DNA of 64,000 nucleotides, taken from the NCBI RefSeq assembly GCF_003664255.1, contig NZ_RCCV01000001.1, positions 930,001-994,000 on the forward strand. Direction: 5' to 3'. The notes under the pieces were generated by a model that was not told the DNA's origin, made no database searches, and was given only the letters and a program-made list of their open reading frames with translations. Positions within the stretch are counted from its first letter, which is position 1; the number at the start of each line of letters is the position of its first letter. This document shows positions 7,917 to 18,228 of the stretch, one piece after another. The translations under genes were made by a program, and so were the position numbers. Source of the stretch: Micromonospora sp. M71_S20 (GTDB lineage Bacteria; Actinomycetota; Actinomycetes; Mycobacteriales; Micromonosporaceae).

Positions 7917-10247
7917 GTGAGCACCCCTCGCAAGCCCTCCGCCAGCCGCCCGTCCACCGACCCGGCCGCCCCCCGCAACGGCACCCGGTCCCGGGGCGCC
8001 GACGGCCGCTTCCACGCCGACGCACCCGCCGGAGGCTCCGCGCCGGACGCCGCCGGGACCGACGCGGCGAGCGCCTCCGCCGGCCTGGAGGAGGTGCTGG
8101 ACCCGGCGCCCGGCCCGCCCGCCGAAGCGGCGGCGGCGACGCCGCCCGCGCCCGACCTCGGGGACGAGCCCCCCACGGCGGAGCCGCTGCCGGAGGACCG
8201 CTTCCTCAACCGGGAGCTCTCCTGGCTCGACTTCAACGCCCGGGTGCTGGCGCTCGCGGAGGATCCGCGCACGCCGCTGCTGGAGCGGGCCAAGTTCCTG
8301 GCCATCTTCGCCAGCAACCTCGACGAGTTCTACATGGTGCGGGTCGCCGGGCTGAAGCGCCGGCTCCAGGCCGGCCTGCCGGTCCGCGGCGGGGACCGGA
8401 TGCCGCTGCGCACCCAGCTGGAACTGGTCGCCGGGAAGGCCGCCACGCTGGTCGCCCGGCACTCGGCCTGCTTCACCGACGAGGTGCTGCCGAAGCTGGC
8501 CGCCGAGGACATCCGGATCCTGCGCTGGGCCGACCTGGACGACCCCGAACGGGAGCGGCTGCGCGCGTACTTCCGGGAGCAGATCTTCCCGGTGCTGACC
8601 CCGCTGGCGGTGGACCCGGCGCATCCCTTCCCGTACATCTCCGGGCGGTCGCTCAACCTCGCGGTGGCGGTGCGCGACCCGGACGGCGGCTCGGAGTTCT
8701 TCGCCCGGGTGAAGGTGCCGAACAACGTGCCCCGTTTCGTCCGGGTGCACCGCAGCCTGCCGGGCGTGCGGATGCTGCCGGTGGAGGACCTGATCTCGGT
8801 GCACCTGGGGCAGCTCTTCTCCGGCATGCAGGTGGTCGAGTGCCACCTGTTCCGGGTCACCCGCAACGCCGAGGTGGAGGTCGACGAGGACCGCGACGAG
8901 GACCTGCTCCAGGCCCTGGAACGGGAGCTGGCCCGGCGCCGGTTCGGCCCGCCCGTCCGGCTGGAGGTGGCCGCCTCGATCTCCGACCACGTGCTGGAAA
9001 CCCTCGTGCGCGAGCTGGACATGCACGACCAGGAGGTGCTGCGGGTGCCCGGCCTGCTCGACCTCTCCGCGCTCTGGCAGCTCTACGACGAGGCCGACCG
9101 GCCGGACCTGAAGGATCCGCCGTTCGTGCCGGCCACCCATCCCCGCCTCACCGAGGGCGAGGTGCCGCGCAGCGTGTTCGCGACCCTGCGCGACGGCGAC
9201 ATCCTGGTGCACCACCCGTACCACTCGTTCGCCACCAGCGTGCAGCGCTTCATCGAGCAGGCCGCCGCGGACCCGGACGTGCTGGCCATCAAGCAGACCC
9301 TCTACCGCACCAGCGGCGACTCCCCGATCGTGGACGCGCTCGTCGACGCGGCGGCCGCCGGCAAGCAGGTGGTGGTGCTGGTCGAGCTGAAGGCGCGCTT
9401 CGACGAGGTGGCCAACATCGGCTGGGCGCGCAAGCTGGAACGCGCCGGCTGCCACGTCGTCTACGGCCTGGTCGGGCTCAAGACGCACTGCAAGACCGCC
9501 CTGGTGGTACGCCAGGAGGGCAACCAGATCCGTCGCTACTGCCACATCGGCACCGGCAACTACCACCCGAAGACCGCCCGGCTCTACGAGGACTTCGGCA
9601 TGCTCACCGCCGACCCGGAGATCGGGGCCGACCTGACCGACCTGTTCAACGTCCTCACCGGCTACAGCCGGCAGACCGCGTACCGCCGGCTGCTGGTGGC
9701 GCCGCAGGGCATCCGCCGCGGCCTGATCGAACGGATCGAGCGGGAGATCGCGCACGTGCGGCTGGGCATGCCCGGGCTCGTGCAGATCAAGGTCAACTCG
9801 CTGGTCGACGAGGAGATCACGGACGCGCTCTACCGGGCCTCCCGGGCCGGCGTCCACGTGGACCTGGTGATCCGGGGCATGTGCACGCTGCGACCGGGGG
9901 TGCCCGGCCTGTCGGAGAACATCCGGGTCCGCTCGATCCTGGGCCGGTTCCTGGAGCACTCCCGGATCTTCCGGTTCGGCAACAACGGCGACGCCGAGTT
10001 CTGGATGGGCTCGGCGGACCTGATGCACCGCAACCTGGACCGCCGGGTCGAGGCGCTCGTGCGGGTGAGCGACCCCGTCGCCCGGGCCGAGCTGGACCAC
10101 GTGATGAGCGCCGCGATGAGCCCCGACGTGGACGCGTTCGAGCTGGCGGCGGACGGCACCTGGAGCCGGCGTACCGGCACGGCGGAGGAGCCGCGGGTCC
10201 ATCTCCAGGAGTTGCTGCTGCGTCGCGTCGGTGGCACGGCGGGCTGA
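7917..10247 (+). CDS. ppk1: Polyphosphate kinase (PPK1)
   Basis: PPK1 reversibly polymerises the gamma-phosphate of ATP into polyphosphate. The protein is 776 aa, with a disordered Ala/Pro-rich N-terminal extension of about 90 residues before the conserved core [17 protein letters not shown]. Core motifs are [32 protein letters not shown] and the catalytic histidine region [19 protein letters not shown]. The C-terminal phospholipase D-like half includes [15 protein letters not shown]. The GTG start at 7917 lies 53 nt after cofC. A NUDIX/phosphatase gene follows in the same direction, the arrangement also seen in mycobacteria (ppk1-mutT1). Confidence 0.97.
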   Translation: MSTPRKPSASRPSTDPAAPRNGTRSRGADGRFHADAPAGGSAPDAAGTDAASASAGLEEVLDPAPGPPAEAAAATPPAPDLGDEPPTAEPLPEDRFLNRELSWLDFNARVLALAEDPRTPLLERAKFLAIFASNLDEFYMVRVAGLKRRLQAGLPVRGGDRMPLRTQLELVAGKAATLVARHSACFTDEVLPKLAAEDIRILRWADLDDPERERLRAYFREQIFPVLTPLAVDPAHPFPYISGRSLNLAVAVRDPDGGSEFFARVKVPNNVPRFVRVHRSLPGVRMLPVEDLISVHLGQLFSGMQVVECHLFRVTRNAEVEVDEDRDEDLLQALERELARRRFGPPVRLEVAASISDHVLETLVRELDMHDQEVLRVPGLLDLSALWQLYDEADRPDLKDPPFVPATHPRLTEGEVPRSVFATLRDGDILVHHPYHSFATSVQRFIEQAAADPDVLAIKQTLYRTSGDSPIVDALVDAAAAGKQVVVLVELKARFDEVANIGWARKLERAGCHVVYGLVGLKTHCKTALVVRQEGNQIRRYCHIGTGNYHPKTARLYEDFGMLTADPEIGADLTDLFNVLTGYSRQTAYRRLLVAPQGIRRGLIERIEREIAHVRLGMPGLVQIKVNSLVDEEITDALYRASRAGVHVDLVIRGMCTLRPGVPGLSENIRVRSILGRFLEHSRIFRFGNNGDAEFWMGSADLMHRNLDRRVEALVRVSDPVARAELDHVMSAAMSPDVDAFELAADGTWSRRTGTAEEPRVHLQELLLRRVGGTAG

Positions 10248-10271
10248 CCGGTACCCGCATAGGCTGACCTG

Positions 10272-11255
10272 ATGCTGGATGAGCGGGACGCGGCCGGCCC
10301 CGGCCGGGGTCGGCTGGCCGGGTTCCCCGACGCCACGCCCCCGATCCGGGCGGCGGGCGGTGTGGTGTGGCGCCCCGCCGACGACCCCGGGCCGGTCGAG
10401 GGACCGGCCGCGGGGAGCACGGCCGCCGTGCCGCGCGGCGGGGTGCTGGTCTGCCTCGTGCACCGGCCCCGCTACGGCGACTGGTCGCTGCCCAAGGGCA
10501 AGCTGGAGCCGGGCGAGCATCCGCTGCGCGCCGCCGTGCGGGAGGTGGCCGAGGAGACCGACGTCCGGGCGGTGCCGCAGGTGCGGCTGCCCACCGTGCG
10601 CTACCGCAGCGAGGGCCGCCCGAAGGTGGTCGACTACTGGTCGATGCGGGCGGCGGCCACCGGCGGCTTCCAACCGGCCACCGAGGTCGACGACGTGCGC
10701 TGGCTCGGCGTGGACGAGGCGATCCGGCTGGTCAGCTACCCGCACGACGCCGAGGTGCTTGCCGCGTTCGCGGCCCTGCCGACGGTCACCGCGACGGTGG
10801 CGCTGGTCCGGCACGCCCACGCCGGCAAGCGGGCCACCTGGTCGGGCCCGGACACCGGCCGGCCGCTCGACGCCCGGGGCTGGGCACAGGCCCACGCGCT
10901 CGCCCCGCTGGTGGCGCTGGTCCGGCCGGTACGCCTGCTGTCGGCCTCGGCCCGCCGCTGCGTACAGACCCTCGACCCGGCGGCGGCGCTGCTCGACCTG
11001 CCGATCGAGGTCGACGGCGACCTGGACGAGCCTCGGCCGGGCCAGCAGCCCGACGAGTGCGCGCTGGCCGCCGCCGCCCGCCTGGCCGCCCTGGCGGCCA
11101 CCGGCGAGCCGGTGGGGGTGTGCAGCCAGGGCAAGGTGATCCCGGGCGCCCTGGCCCGACTCAGCGGGCGGCCGGGCGACTTCACCACCCCGAAGGGCGG
11201 CGGCTGGCTGCTCGCCTTCGCCGGTGACCGCCTACTCGCCGGCGACCGCCTCTGA
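10272..11255 (+). CDS. mutT1: NUDIX hydrolase fused to a histidine phosphatase domain (MutT1-like)
   Basis: A two-domain protein of 327 aa. The NUDIX box, about residues 77-99, is GKLEPGEHPLRAAVREVAEE. The C-terminal histidine-phosphatase domain begins VALVRHAHAGKR (RHG-like motif with Ala). This is the layout of mycobacterial MutT1, which hydrolyses 8-oxo-dGTP and diadenosine polyphosphates and so cleans the nucleotide pool. A low-complexity insert (about residues 34-54) interrupts the first NUDIX strand. The gene follows ppk1 by 24 nt and is probably co-transcribed. Confidence 0.88.
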   Translation: MLDERDAAGPGRGRLAGFPDATPPIRAAGGVVWRPADDPGPVEGPAAGSTAAVPRGGVLVCLVHRPRYGDWSLPKGKLEPGEHPLRAAVREVAEETDVRAVPQVRLPTVRYRSEGRPKVVDYWSMRAAATGGFQPATEVDDVRWLGVDEAIRLVSYPHDAEVLAAFAALPTVTATVALVRHAHAGKRATWSGPDTGRPLDARGWAQAHALAPLVALVRPVRLLSASARRCVQTLDPAAALLDLPIEVDGDLDEPRPGQQPDECALAAAARLAALAATGEPVGVCSQGKVIPGALARLSGRPGDFTTPKGGGWLLAFAGDRLLAGDRL

Positions 11256-11307
11256 CCGCGCGACCGCGGGCGCCCCGGCGTTCCTGACCGCCCCGGCGGG
11301 CGGCGGG

Positions 11308-13284
11308 TCAGGCCGGCGGCAGGGTCAGCGTCACCGCGACCGGCAGGTGGTCGCTGGCCGTCCCGGACGGGGCCGCCGCGTCGCCGGCGGCCAGGTCGGG
11401 CGTGACGAAGACGTGGTCGATCTGCTGGCGCGGGGCGTTCGCCGGGCTGGTCGGCAGGGGGCGGGCGGCGGCCAGCGCGTCGACCAGACCGGCCCGGGTG
11501 AACTCGACGAACGCCGGGTCGCCCGGCTCGGTGTTCAGGTCGCCGGCGACCACCAGGGGCCGGCCGGCCGCGTACCGCACGGCGAAGTCGGCGACCGCGC
11601 GGGCCTGGACCACCGGGTCCTCGCCGGGCGGCGGTTGCAGGTGGGTGGCGACCACCGCGAGCCGGACGCCCGCGCCGAGGTCGACGGTGACGCCGAGGGC
11701 CTGCGCCCCGGTGGGCGCCCCGACCGCCGGCAGCGGCCGGGTCCGCGCCGCGTCCAGCGGCCACCGGCTCAGCACGGCGTCGCCCCAGAGCGGATCGGCG
11801 GCCGGCGCGAAGACGTACGGCATGTCCAACCGCTCCGCCAGCAGGTCGAGCGTGTCGTGGCCGCCGTTGAGCAGCCAGCCCCGGTCCACCTCGCTGAGTG
11901 CCACGACGTCGGCCCCGGCGACGGCCCGCGCCAGCGCGTCCGGGTCGAAGCGGCCGTCCATCCCGAAGCCCATCCGGACGTTGTACGCCGCCACCCGCAC
12001 CGTCTCCGGCGGCCCTTCCCGGTTGCTCGCGGACAGCAGTTCGTCGCTCGCGACCGCGGCCAGCAGCGTCAGTACGGCGGCCGAGGCGGCCGTCCACACC
12101 GGCGGCAACGGCGACCGGACCGGCCCCGGGGTGGGCCGGGTCGCCAGGGCGACGGCGGCGACCAGCACCGCCACCGCCACCGGCACCCAGGCGTTGGGGT
12201 GGCCGAGGTCGTAGGCGGAGTAGTAGGCCACCGCCGCGACGGCGAAGACGAGCATCCCGGCGACGGCGGCGTACCCGCGTCGCCCGGCCGCCCGTGCCGG
12301 GTCGTGCCCGCCGCCGGCCGCCCGGGTCGGGTCCGGCCCGCCGCCGTCGGAGACCTGGGCCCGGGCTTCGTCGGCGCCGTTGCCGCCCCGTCCGTCGGCC
12401 GCGCCGGCCGACGCCAGGCACGCGCCGAGACCGACGGCGGTGAGCAGGACGGCCGGCAGCAGCAACTCCCCGCGGCCGAGGGCGACGAGGACGGCCCCGC
12501 CGACCAGGGCCGCCGGCCCGAGCCACCGCCAGGCGCCCCGGCGGGGCGGGGCCAGCGCGGCGAGCAGGAACCCGCCGACCGCCACGGCGAGCGGGGCGGG
12601 GCCGAACAGCGGCACCGTGGCCACGCCCACCTCGTCGGCGGGATCCGACCGCAGCAGGCCGAACTGGTACGACGTCGCCGTCCGGGCGACCGCCGGGGAG
12701 AGCGCCACCATGCCGGCGAGCAGCAGCGCCGGCCCGGCCAGCAGCCAGCTCCGTACGCCGCCCGCGCCGGCTGGCGACGCGGGCCGTGCCTGCCCCGCGA
12801 GGAAGAGGCCCGCGACCCCGACGGCCGCCAGCCACGCCGGCCAGTCCCCGAAGAACGCCGAGCGGTACGTGTCCAGCACCGTGTGCAGCAGGGCGCCGAC
12901 CGCCAGCCCGAGCGCCAACCCTGGCACGGGGCGGTCGGTGCCGGCGGCGACACCGGCGAGCCAGACCAGCCCGGCGAGCAGCCCGGCCGTGGCGAGCCAG
13001 AGCTGGAGCCGCCCGCCCGGCTGGCCGTTGACGGCGAGCCGCGCCAGCACCAGCAGCACCGCGGCGAAGAGCGTGACGGGGCGGGCGCCCACCCGACGGA
13101 TCAGCGCGGGCGCGGCCAGGGCGAGCAGGAACCAGCCGAACGCGAACGCCCCCAGCAGTTCGGCGGGGGTCGAGGCGGCCTGACCGAAGATGGTGATGAC
13201 CGCCGGCAGGAAGACGCGCAGCACGTCGACCAGGAGCACGGCGCCCAGGGCGAGGGTGACGGTGGTGAGGTGGCGGTAGCGCAC
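11308..13284 (-). CDS. Multi-pass membrane endonuclease/exonuclease/phosphatase (EEP) family protein
   Basis: A 658-aa protein. The first 410 or so residues form about ten to twelve hydrophobic segments, and a Gly/Asp/Pro-rich linker lies near residues 300-330. The C-terminal EEP domain starts VRVAAYNVRMGFGMDGRFDP. It carries the catalytic pattern: DVVALSEVDRGW (metal-binding Glu), THLQPPPGED, GDLNTEPGDPAF, a QIDHVFV block and GTASDHLPVAV (terminal Asp-His). The GTG start at 13284 is chosen because it has an AAAGG upstream and begins the first hydrophobic segment. The substrate could be a nucleic acid or a phosphodiester lipid. A second, shorter EEP membrane protein lies at 27619-28614. Confidence 0.85.
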   Translation of the reverse strand: MRYRHLTTVTLALGAVLLVDVLRVFLPAVITIFGQAASTPAELLGAFAFGWFLLALAAPALIRRVGARPVTLFAAVLLVLARLAVNGQPGGRLQLWLATAGLLAGLVWLAGVAAGTDRPVPGLALGLAVGALLHTVLDTYRSAFFGDWPAWLAAVGVAGLFLAGQARPASPAGAGGVRSWLLAGPALLLAGMVALSPAVARTATSYQFGLLRSDPADEVGVATVPLFGPAPLAVAVGGFLLAALAPPRRGAWRWLGPAALVGGAVLVALGRGELLLPAVLLTAVGLGACLASAGAADGRGGNGADEARAQVSDGGGPDPTRAAGGGHDPARAAGRRGYAAVAGMLVFAVAAVAYYSAYDLGHPNAWVPVAVAVLVAAVALATRPTPGPVRSPLPPVWTAASAAVLTLLAAVASDELLSASNREGPPETVRVAAYNVRMGFGMDGRFDPDALARAVAGADVVALSEVDRGWLLNGGHDTLDLLAERLDMPYVFAPAADPLWGDAVLSRWPLDAARTRPLPAVGAPTGAQALGVTVDLGAGVRLAVVATHLQPPPGEDPVVQARAVADFAVRYAAGRPLVVAGDLNTEPGDPAFVEFTRAGLVDALAAARPLPTSPANAPRQQIDHVFVTPDLAAGDAAAPSGTASDHLPVAVTLTLPPA

Positions 13285-13369
13285 CGGGCTGCCTTTCGCC
13301 GACCGGAAGGGGTGCGGCGATTCTGCGGGCGGGGCACGGTCGGGGTCAACGGCTGGGGGTTGACACGAC

Positions 13370-13399
13370 GAAGGGCGCCCACCGTCGGTGGACGCCCTT
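13370..13399 (-). terminator. Terminator of hup
   Basis: An inverted repeat with 14-nt arms (AAGGGCGCCCACCG against CGGTGGACGCCCTT, one mismatch) lies 15 nt beyond the hup stop. There is no T-run, as is common for actinobacterial hairpin terminators. Confidence 0.6.
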
Positions 13400-13414
13400 G
13401 CCGTACCGCTGGGT

Positions 13415-14101
<687 letters not shown>

Positions 14102-14217
14102 GACTTCCTCCCGATTGTGCAACTGACTCGACGCGAGCCATTCTGCGCGCACGGTATGCCCTGTGCTGCCGGGACACAAACATTCGGTCGAAAAAAGCCC
14201 TTGTGTCGCAACGGATT

Positions 14218-14246
14218 CGCCCCCACCGGTGAGACCGGCGGGGGCG
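14218..14246 (-). terminator. Terminator downstream of leuD
   Basis: A 13-bp stem with a 3-nt loop and one mismatch (CGCCCCCACCGGT / ACCGGCGGGGGCG) lies 28 nt past the leuD stop, separating leuCD from hup. A run of six T (minus strand) follows further on, near 14191-14196, within a second, looser TTGTGTC/GACACAA inverted repeat. Confidence 0.6.
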
Positions 14247-14273
14247 GAAACCGCTGTGGGATCGGGCGTACGG

Positions 14274-14861
14274 CTATGCGATCGAGGGCAGGAACGGCGG
14301 CCGGGTGGCCTCGAAGGCGCTGATCTCCGGCTCGTGGCGGAGGGTGAGTCCAATGTCGTCCAAGCCCTCCAGCAGCCGCCAGCGGCTGAAGTCGTCCATC
14401 GGGAACGACCAGGTGGCCTCGCCGACACGCACCTCGCGGGCGGTCAGGTCCACGGTGACCGGGGTGGTCGGGTCAGCCTCCACCAGGTCCCAGATCTGCT
14501 CGATCGCCTTCAATTCCAGCTCGACCGGGAGCAGACCCTCCTTGAGGGCGTTGCCCCGGAAGATGTCGCCGAAACGGGGTGCGATCACGGCACGGAAGCC
14601 CCAGTCGCGCAGCGCCCAGACGGCGTGCTCGCGGGAGGAGCCGGTGCCGAACTCCGGACCGGTCACAAGAATCGACGCACCGGAATGGACGGGATCGTTG
14701 AGCACGAATTCCGGGTCCTCGCGCCAGGCGCTGAACAAGCCGTCCGCGAAACCGGTCCGGGTCACCCGCTTGAGGTACACGGCGGGGATGATCTGATCGG
14801 TGTCCACGTTGGAGCGCCGCAGCGGCACGGCGGTGCCCGTGTGGGTGGTGAACCTCTCCAT
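14274..14861 (-). CDS. leuD: 3-isopropylmalate dehydratase small subunit
   Basis: LeuD is the swivelling small subunit of isopropylmalate isomerase (leucine synthesis). In many bacteria the enzyme also serves the citramalate route to isoleucine. The 195-aa protein starts [30 protein letters not shown], the diagnostic N-terminus, and continues with [19 protein letters not shown] and [19 protein letters not shown]. The start is 12 nt after the leuC stop, so the two are one operon. LeuB and CimA are encoded further along this window. Confidence 0.97.
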   Translation of the reverse strand: MERFTTHTGTAVPLRRSNVDTDQIIPAVYLKRVTRTGFADGLFSAWREDPEFVLNDPVHSGASILVTGPEFGTGSSREHAVWALRDWGFRAVIAPRFGDIFRGNALKEGLLPVELELKAIEQIWDLVEADPTTPVTVDLTAREVRVGEATWSFPMDDFSRWRLLEGLDDIGLTLRHEPEISAFEATRPPFLPSIA

Positions 14862-14873
14862 CTGGGTGCCCTT

Positions 14874-16322
14874 CTACAGGTCGGCGGGAGCGGCCAGCCG
14901 GCCCGCCACGGCGGTGGCGGCGGCGACCGGCGGGGAGACCAGGTGGGTGCGTCCGCCCCGGCCCTGGCGGCCCTCGAAGTTGCGGTTGGAGGTGGAGGCG
15001 GAGCGCTGGCCCGGCGAGAGCGTGTCCGGGTTCATTCCCAGACACATGGAGCAGCCGGCGAAGCGCCACTCGGCGCCGGCGTCGCTGAAGACCTTGTCCA
15101 GCCCCTCCGCCTCGGCCGCCTCGCGGACGGCGGCGGAACCGGGTACGACCAGCATCCGCACCCCGTCGGCGACCCGGTGCCCGCGCAGCACGTCGGCGGC
15201 GGCCCGGAGGTCCTCCAGCCGGCCGTTGGTGCAGGAGCCGACGAAGACCACGTCGACCGCGAGGTCCCGCAGCGGGGTGCCGGGACGCAGGTCCATGTAC
15301 TCCAGCGCGCGCCGGGCGGCGGTCCGCTCGGCCTCGGTGACGAACTCCTCGGGCGTGGGCACCACCGCGCTCAGCGGCGCGCCCTGGCCCGGGTTGGTGC
15401 CCCAGGTCACGAACGGGGTGACCGCGCCGGCGTCCAGGGTCACCTCGGCGTCGAAGGTCGCGCCCTCGTCCGTGGGCAGGGTCCGCCACCAGGCCAGCGC
15501 CGCGTCCCAGTCGGCGCCCTTGGGGGCGTTGGGCCGCCCCTTCAGGTACGCGAAGGTGGTCTCGTCCGGCGCGATCATGCCGGCCTTGGCGCCCCACTCG
15601 ATGGACATGTTGGCGATCGTCATCCGCCCCTCCATGGACAGCGACCGGATCGCCTCGCCGCGGTACTCGACGATGTGCCCACGGCCGCCGCCCGTACCCA
15701 CCTGGGCGATCAGCGCGAGCACCAGGTCCTTGGCGGTGACCCCGGGGGCGAGCCGCCCCGTCACGTTCACCGCCATCGTCTTCGGCCGGCTCTGCGGCAG
15801 CGTCTGGGTGGCCAGCACGTGTTCGACCTCACTCGTGCCGATGCCGAACGCGAGCGCGCCGAACGCGCCGTGGGTGGCGGTGTGCGAATCCCCGCAGACG
15901 ATGGTCATGCCGGGCTGGGTGACGCCGAGCTGCGGGCCGATGACGTGCACGATGCCCTGGTTCTCGTCACCCAGCGGGTGCAGCCGCACACCGAACTCGG
16001 CGCAGTTGCGGCGCAGCGTCTCGATCTGCGTACGCGAGGTGGGGTCGGCGATGGTGAGCAGGTCGCCGCGCCGCCGTTGGAACGACGGGTCGGCGTACCC
16101 CGTCGGGGTGTTGTGGTCCTCCGTCGCGAGCGTGAGGTCCGTGCGGCGCACCCGGCGCTCGGCGAGGCGCAGCCCGTCGAAGGCCTGCGGGCTCGTCACC
16201 TCGTGCAGCAGGTGCAGGTCGATGAAGAGCAGATCGGGCTCGCCCTCGGCGGACCGCACGACGTGCGCGTCCCAGACCTTCTCGGCCAGGGTCCTCGGCT
16301 CGGTAGTAGTGACTCCCACCAT
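14874..16322 (-). CDS. leuC: 3-isopropylmalate dehydratase large subunit
   Basis: LeuC is the catalytic [4Fe-4S] subunit, 482 aa. It starts with a short extension, then [12 protein letters not shown]. Iron-sulfur cysteines appear in [13 protein letters not shown] and in [43 protein letters not shown] is the conserved substrate-binding block. The ATG at 16322 has an AGGA 8 nt upstream. It diverges from an IclR-family regulator gene with 49 nt between the two starts, so that short region should contain the operators of both. Confidence 0.97.
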   Translation of the reverse strand: MVGVTTTEPRTLAEKVWDAHVVRSAEGEPDLLFIDLHLLHEVTSPQAFDGLRLAERRVRRTDLTLATEDHNTPTGYADPSFQRRRGDLLTIADPTSRTQIETLRRNCAEFGVRLHPLGDENQGIVHVIGPQLGVTQPGMTIVCGDSHTATHGAFGALAFGIGTSEVEHVLATQTLPQSRPKTMAVNVTGRLAPGVTAKDLVLALIAQVGTGGGRGHIVEYRGEAIRSLSMEGRMTIANMSIEWGAKAGMIAPDETTFAYLKGRPNAPKGADWDAALAWWRTLPTDEGATFDAEVTLDAGAVTPFVTWGTNPGQGAPLSAVVPTPEEFVTEAERTAARRALEYMDLRPGTPLRDLAVDVVFVGSCTNGRLEDLRAAADVLRGHRVADGVRMLVVPGSAAVREAAEAEGLDKVFSDAGAEWRFAGCSMCLGMNPDTLSPGQRSASTSNRNFEGRQGRGGRTHLVSPPVAAATAVAGRLAAPADL

Positions 16323-16371
16323 CTGGACATCCTAAATTCTGGGAGGTAAGTTTCGGCTTGTGGGACACAGT
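16323..16371. promoter_or_regulatory. Divergent promoter/operator region between leuC and the IclR regulator
   Basis: Only 49 nt separate the two starts, and the centre is AT-rich (CCTAAATTC). In actinobacteria the leuC-divergent IclR regulator (LtbR/NdgR) binds this region and controls leuCD. I see no long perfect palindrome, so the exact operator is not assigned. Confidence 0.55.
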
Positions 16372-17058
16372 ATGAGCGGTGTCGGCGTTCTCGACAAGGC
16401 GGTGGTCATCCTGGCCGCCTGCGTCGACGGCGCCAGCCTGGCCGAACTCGTTGAACGCACCAAGCTGCCCCGGGCCACCGCGCACCGGCTGGCACAGGCG
16501 CTGGAGATCCACCGGATGCTGGTCCGGGACACCCAGGGGCGCTGGCGTCCCGGCCCGCGCCTGGGTGAGCTCGCCAACGCCGCGCCGGACGTGCTCCTGA
16601 CGGCGGCGGAGCCGCTGCTGGCGGCGCTCCGGGACGCGACGGGCGAAAGCGCCCAGCTCTACCTGCGCCGCGCCGACGAGCGCATCTGCGTGGCCGCCGC
16701 CGAGCGGGCCAGCGGCCTGCGGGACACCGTGCCGGTCGGCTCGGTGCTGCCGATGACGGCGGGCTCCGCGGCGCAGATCCTGCTCGCCTGGGAGCCGCCG
16801 GAGGCGGTGATGCCGCTACTGCCCCGGTCGAAGTTCACCGGCCGCACCCTGGCCGAGGTACGCCGCCGGGGCTGGGCACAGAGCGTCGCCGAGCGCGAGG
16901 CCGGTGTGGCGAGCGTCTCGGCGCCGATCCGCGACCGTACCGGTCGGGTCATCGCCGCGTTCAGCATCTCCGGCCCGATCGAGCGCCTCGGACGCCGCCC
17001 CGGCGAACGCCACGCGATGGCCGTGGTCCGAGCCGGCCAACGCCTCTCCGGCCTCTGA
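16372..17058 (+). CDS. IclR-family transcriptional regulator (LtbR/NdgR-like)
   Basis: A 228-aa regulator divergent from leuCD. The N-terminal winged HTH (about residues 5-60) reads GVGVLDKAVVILAAC, then SLAELVERTKLPRATAHRLAQAL. The effector domain has TAGSAAQILLAWEP and VSAPIRDRTGRVIAAFSISGP. The orthologues LtbR of Corynebacterium and NdgR of Streptomyces repress leuCD and adjust amino-acid metabolism, and the divergent position supports the same role here. The ATG at 16372 is preferred over a GTG at 16360 because the family starts just before SGVGVLDKA. Confidence 0.92.
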   Translation: MSGVGVLDKAVVILAACVDGASLAELVERTKLPRATAHRLAQALEIHRMLVRDTQGRWRPGPRLGELANAAPDVLLTAAEPLLAALRDATGESAQLYLRRADERICVAAAERASGLRDTVPVGSVLPMTAGSAAQILLAWEPPEAVMPLLPRSKFTGRTLAEVRRRGWAQSVAEREAGVASVSAPIRDRTGRVIAAFSISGPIERLGRRPGERHAMAVVRAGQRLSGL

Positions 17059-17161
17059 CCCACCACCCCTGCCCGCCTACCTACGCCACCCCTGCCCTGC
17101 CCTGCGGCTTGCCTGCGCCCACCCCGGCCCTGCCCTGCCGTCCAGGCCAGCGCGCAACTGC

Positions 17162-17226
17162 CGGGCGATCAAGAAGTTTGCGTCTGGTCCGGCGCCAAAT
17201 CTGGACGCAAACTTCTTGATCGCCCG
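17162..17226. repeat. Long inverted repeat A (23-bp perfect arms)
   Basis: The left arm 17162-17184 contains GATCAAGAAGTTTGCGTC. The right arm 17204-17226 is its exact reverse complement, and the spacer is 19 nt. The pairing extends 23 bp with no mismatch. It could form a strong bidirectional hairpin downstream of the IclR gene, or be one member of a dispersed intergenic palindrome family. Confidence 0.85.
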
Positions 17227-17339
17227 ATTCGGAGCGCCACGGCGCCAGGGGCCACCGCCCAGCCCGGGCGGCCCGGACAGCCGGGCCCGGCCCGGACAGC
17301 CCGACCTGGCCCCGACAGCCCGACCCGGACGCCCCGCAC

Positions 17340-17402
17340 CGGTGATCATGAGGTTGGCGGCAGGGTTAGAGATCATCTTCACCGCCAACCTCATGATCAC
17401 CG
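17340..17402. repeat. Long inverted repeat B (21-bp perfect arms)
   Basis: Arms 17340-17360 and 17382-17402 are perfect reverse complements containing GGTGATCATGAGGTTGGCGG, with a 21-nt AT-richer spacer. The architecture matches repeat A: arms of about 21-23 bp, a spacer of about 20 nt, and GATCA near the outer ends. Confidence 0.85.
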
Positions 17403-17435
17403 CTCGAAGGTGGGGGTGGGTGGAGGGCGGGATGC

Positions 17436-17473
17436 GGAACGGCCCGTCCCACCGGGGTGGGACGGGCCGTTCC
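17436..17473 (-). terminator. Terminator of the first tRNA-Glu gene
   Basis: A perfect 18-bp stem with a 2-nt centre (GGAACGGCCCGTCCCACC and its complement) begins 6 nt past the tRNA 3' end. Confidence 0.75.
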
Positions 17474-17478
17474 AGATG

Positions 17479-17551
17479 TAGCCCCGACCGGATTCGAACC
17501 GGCGCTACCGCCTTGAGAGGGCGGCGTCCTGGGCCGCTAGACGACGGGGCC
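17479..17551 (-). tRNA. tRNA-Glu (anticodon CTC), copy 1
   Basis: The 73-nt cloverleaf is read on the minus strand. The acceptor GGCCCCG pairs with CGGGGCT, the D arm begins GTCTAG, and the anticodon stem CCGCC/GGCGG encloses the loop CTCTCAA, giving anticodon CTC. The T arm is GCCGG-TTCGAAT-CCGGT and the discriminator is A. No CCA is encoded. An almost identical copy lies 544 bp to the right. Confidence 0.95.
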
Positions 17552-17732
17552 AAGACTTTCACTGCTTCCACCACCCTTCCGAGCGGTGCGGCTGTAGTCT
17601 AGCGGCGTCCCCTCGGGGGACGGAAATCGGGGCGACCGATGCCGGCCCGACCGGGATCGACCAGTCAAGACCGGTTCGGCGAAATCGAACCGACCCGGAT
17701 CGGGTTCGCCGAGACGGGGTCTGCAAGGGCAC

Positions 17733-17782
17733 TGGCGGGAGCCCTCACAGGTCAACCTGGCGGGAGCCCTCACAGGTCAACA
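17733..17782. repeat. 25-bp tandem direct repeat, two copies
   Basis: Two adjacent copies beginning TGGCGGGAGCCCTCACAGGT and continuing CAACC or CAACA. They lie in gene-free DNA between tRNA genes. Confidence 0.8.
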
Positions 17783-17980
17783 CAGTCGAGAAGTCGAGCA
17801 GTCGGGCCGAGCCAGCCAGCGGAACCAGGTCTCGCCCGCCCAGCGGCCAGCACCATCAAGCCCGCCCAGTGGCCAGCGCCACCGGGACCACCCAGTGGTC
17901 AACGCCAGCGGGCGGCAGGGCCGCGCGACCGCCTGCCAGTCGGGTGTCCGCTGGGCCGACGGCACGACGCGGGACATGCG

Positions 17981-18016
17981 AAACGGCCCGCCCCACCGGA
18001 GTGGAACGGGCCGTTC
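17981..18016 (-). terminator. Terminator of the second tRNA-Glu gene
   Basis: An imperfect hairpin (AAACGGCCCGCCCCACC against GTGGAACGGGCCGTTC) begins 7 nt past the tRNA 3' end. It is clearly related in sequence to the copy 1 terminator, indicating duplication of tRNA plus terminator. Confidence 0.65.
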
Positions 18017-18022
18017 GAGATG

Positions 18023-18095
18023 TAGCCCCGACCGGATTCGAACCGGCGCTACCGCCTTGAGAGGGCGGCGTCCTGGGCCGCTAGACGACGGGGCC
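18023..18095 (-). tRNA. tRNA-Glu (anticodon CTC), copy 2
   Basis: The 73-nt gene is identical to copy 1 across the mature tRNA, with anticodon loop CTCTCAA (CTC). It is followed by its own hairpin. Flanking similarity covers the 3' terminator but not the 5' side beyond a few bases. Confidence 0.95.
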
Positions 18096-18228
18096 AGAAC
18101 TACTTGCGGCACCGCTCCGCAGAACGGTGCCGCTGGACTCTATCAGAGAGAACCCCGATCCCCTGCCGGGAACCGGAGTCGTCTCCTACGAGATCCAGCG
18201 CCCGAAGCTCTTCCGAACCTCGGCTGCG

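Larger units (their letters stand above)
17059..17478. other. Gene-free, palindrome-rich intergenic stretch
   Basis: No credible gene is seen. The stretch holds two long hyphenated inverted repeats (17162-17226 and 17340-17402), a set of loose CCGGACAGCCCGACC-type direct repeats between them (about 17270-17330), and the terminator hairpin of the first tRNA-Glu gene. Confidence 0.7.
17552..18022. other. Gene-free stretch between the two tRNA-Glu genes, with short tandem repeats
   Basis: I see no credible gene. It holds a 25-bp direct repeat in two perfect adjacent copies (17733-17757 and 17758-17782, core GGCGGGAGCCCTCACAGGTC), then loose repeats of GCCCGCCCAGTGGCCAGC type (about 17836-17915), and the terminator of tRNA-Glu copy 2 at its right end. 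Confidence 0.7.

Noticed and set aside
7686..10895. A 1069-aa minus-strand open frame
   Set aside because: It lies antisense to ppk1 and mutT1, which carry clear catalytic motifs. The minus-strand translation is His/Val/Gly/Gln low complexity with no domain.
17059..18022. Possible small genes or a CRISPR/mobile element in the tRNA region
   Set aside because: Frames here run through palindromes and tRNA genes and have no protein-like sequence. Repeats are too few and irregular for CRISPR, and no transposase or integrase is present nearby.
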